Below, piece by piece: positions 13,750 through 14,957 of a DNA stretch of 14,957 nt (position 1 is the first letter of the stretch; the number at the start of each line of letters is the position of its first letter). Location: the NCBI GenBank assembly GCA_003518245.1, contig DOZA01000129.1, positions 1 through 14,957 on the forward strand, given 5' to 3'. This DNA comes from Bacteroidales bacterium. GTDB taxonomy: Bacteria > Bacteroidota > Bacteroidia > Bacteroidales > VadinHA17. The notes beneath the pieces are model-generated. The model made no database searches, was not told the origin of the DNA, and was given only the letters and a program-made list of their open reading frames with translations. Both the position numbers and the translations under genes were made by a program.

Positions 13750-14957
13750 TTAAAAGTTAACATTTACACCCACTGTTATTACCCTGTTGGGGGTATATAC
13801 ATTGGAAGTAGTACCGGAGAAATTCTGCTGGACATTCATGCCCTTACGTGCATTAATAAGGAAGAGATTTTCACCACTGAAGTAGACTCTCGCTCTTGTC
13901 ATACCCAGTCGCCTGGTCAAATTCTCAGGTATATCATACGAAAGGACAAGGTTCCTCAAGTTAAGGAATGAAGCATCCGTCAGCCATCTGGATGAAGTGG
14001 CATTGAAATTACTGGTCTGGGTATCGTCCATCCTGGGCACATCGGTGATATCTCCAGGTTCCTGCCAGCGGTTAAGTATATCTATACTGTAACCTGTACC
14101 ATAAGTACCCGAACTCATACAACTTTGGTAGTTGTAATCAAGAACCAGCCCGCCTGCCTGGTAAGTAAACATAAAACTCAGTTCAAGACCTTTATAACGC
14201 AGGCTACTGGTTAAAGAGCCGAAAATATCAGGTATGGCAGTTCCTGAATACTTGTATTTGGCATTATTGATATCCGTTGTCAGAGTATCGTTACCTTTTA
14301 TCCTGACCGATGATGCTTCCACATCATCGGCACGGTAGAGTGCGGCACCATCATCAGAATCAACACCCCACCATTCGCGTAGCCAGTAATCATATATTGA
14401 ACGGCCTACCATAAGCTTTTTCGAACCACTGATTATTTCATCCTGTGGCAGCCTGGTAAATTCATTCTTAAGTGTACTAAGGTTGAGACCAACATTCCAC
14501 ACCAGATTCTGTGCCTTGACAACATCAACATTTACACCCAGCTCAATACCCTGGTTAAACAGTGCACCTATATTTTCCGTTTTTGAGCTTAATCCACTGG
14601 AAAGTGGCAGGGGCACATCAAACAGCAGGTTATCAGAAATCCGGTGATAGAATTCGATGGTTCCTATCACCCTGTTAACGAGGCCAAACTCAAGGGCTAC
14701 ATCAAAGCTGTTATTTGATTCCCATATAAGGCTTTCTGCAGCCAGTTTATCCTGTATAATTCCCGGCTCTGCCTGGTTATTATAACCAAGAGAATAGAGA
14801 GCCTGACTGGCGTAATAACCTATACCGGCATCATTACCTAATTCTCCGTAAGAAGCCCTCAGTTTAAGAAGATCAATAAAATCAATATTCTGTATAAATG
14901 ACTCCTGGTCAAGCCTCCATGACAGTCCTACCGACCAGAAACCTCCCCACCGCTTTT
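13750..14957 (-). CDS. SusC/RagA family TonB-linked outer-membrane protein, C-terminal part (cut by window edge)
   Basis: TonB-dependent beta-barrel importer that pairs with SusD. The frame is open from the right edge to the stop at 13750, giving the last 401 residues; the plug, TonB box and carboxypeptidase-like domain lie outside. Typical SusC landmarks are FWSVGLSWRLDQESF (upstream of a KLRASYGELGN strand), NSFDVALEFGL, IEFYHRISDNLLFDVPLP, NQGIELGVN, LSYDIPENLTRRLG, GENLFLINARKGM and the final strand ending VNVNF with a terminal Phe. A GTG at 14670 is only an internal valine, not a start. susD follows after 11 bases, as usual for these pairs. Identity is secure; ligand unknown. Confidence 0.95.
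   Translation of the reverse strand, partial: KRWGGFWSVGLSWRLDQESFIQNIDFIDLLKLRASYGELGNDAGIGYYASQALYSLGYNNQAEPGIIQDKLAAESLIWESNNSFDVALEFGLVNRVIGTIEFYHRISDNLLFDVPLPLSSGLSSKTENIGALFNQGIELGVNVDVVKAQNLVWNVGLNLSTLKNEFTRLPQDEIISGSKKLMVGRSIYDYWLREWWGVDSDDGAALYRADDVEASSVRIKGNDTLTTDINNAKYKYSGTAIPDIFGSLTSSLRYKGLELSFMFTYQAGGLVLDYNYQSCMSSGTYGTGYSIDILNRWQEPGDITDVPRMDDTQTSNFNATSSRWLTDASFLNLRNLVLSYDIPENLTRRLGMTRARVYFSGENLFLINARKGMNVQQNFSGTTSNVYTPNRVITVGVNVNF

Noticed and set aside
14668-14670. GTG as the start of a 306-residue protein
   Set aside because: The frame is open to the right window edge and the upstream translation continues typical SusC sequence, so the GTG is an internal valine codon.
1-14957. 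CRISPR array, tRNA, rRNA, insertion sequence or phage genes
   Set aside because: Reading both strands I found no regularly spaced repeats, no tRNA-like or rRNA stretch, and no transposase, integrase or phage-like protein.

Overview
The window looks like a chromosomal segment of a Bacteroidota genome, most likely Bacteroidales or a close relative. The grounds are a SusC/SusD outer-membrane pair with a Bacteroidota-type lipoprotein signal, a monofunctional biotin ligase without a DNA-binding domain, a type B ribosomal protein L31, the rsfS-ftsH order, starts without clear Shine-Dalgarno sequences, and promoter-like TTG...TAnnTTTG pairs of the Bacteroidota type. I see no rRNA, tRNA, CRISPR array, transposase or phage gene. 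Genes are packed tightly and no gap between genes exceeds about 170 bases.

Layout. Positions 1-840 hold the N-terminal part of ftsH (minus, cut by the window edge), preceded in transcription by rsfS (855-1223). A divergent gap of about 165 bases leads to birA on the plus strand (1389-2129). birA overlaps tail-to-tail with a SRPBCC-fold gene (2119-2550, minus), which follows pyrE (2558-3190, minus). A NUDIX hydrolase gene starts on the plus strand only 6 bases from the pyrE start codon. It runs to 3817 and overlaps by 51 bases the end of a minus-strand run whose transcription order is lon (8909-6453), a shortened SLC12-like transporter (6442-5675), coaD (5671-5180) and a secreted thioredoxin-fold protein (5179-3767). 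rpmE (9332-9066) sits upstream of lon with its own promoter candidate and a strong terminator. Next come a double-GNAT-like protein (10622-9414) and a class V PLP enzyme (12103-10631), a two-gene unit. The right end holds susC (3' part only) and susD, closed by a UUCG-loop terminator.

How the genes fit together. The left two thirds are core housekeeping: protein quality control (FtsH, Lon), ribosome silencing and structure (RsfS, L31), cofactor metabolism (biotin ligation, CoA synthesis) and pyrimidine synthesis (PyrE). The SusCD pair is an accessory nutrient-uptake module whose remaining genes lie beyond the right edge, so its substrate cannot be told.

The most noteworthy observations are: (1) an SLC12-like transporter that appears to have lost two large internal pieces while staying in frame; (2) a thioredoxin-fold protein with no CxxC active site; (3) extreme compaction around the NUDIX gene, with a 6-base head-to-head gap on one side and a 51-base antisense overlap on the other; and (4) a class V PLP enzyme with a Cys-x-Cys at the place where cysteine desulfurases carry their reactive cysteine. 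I did not find a clearly new multi-gene system.
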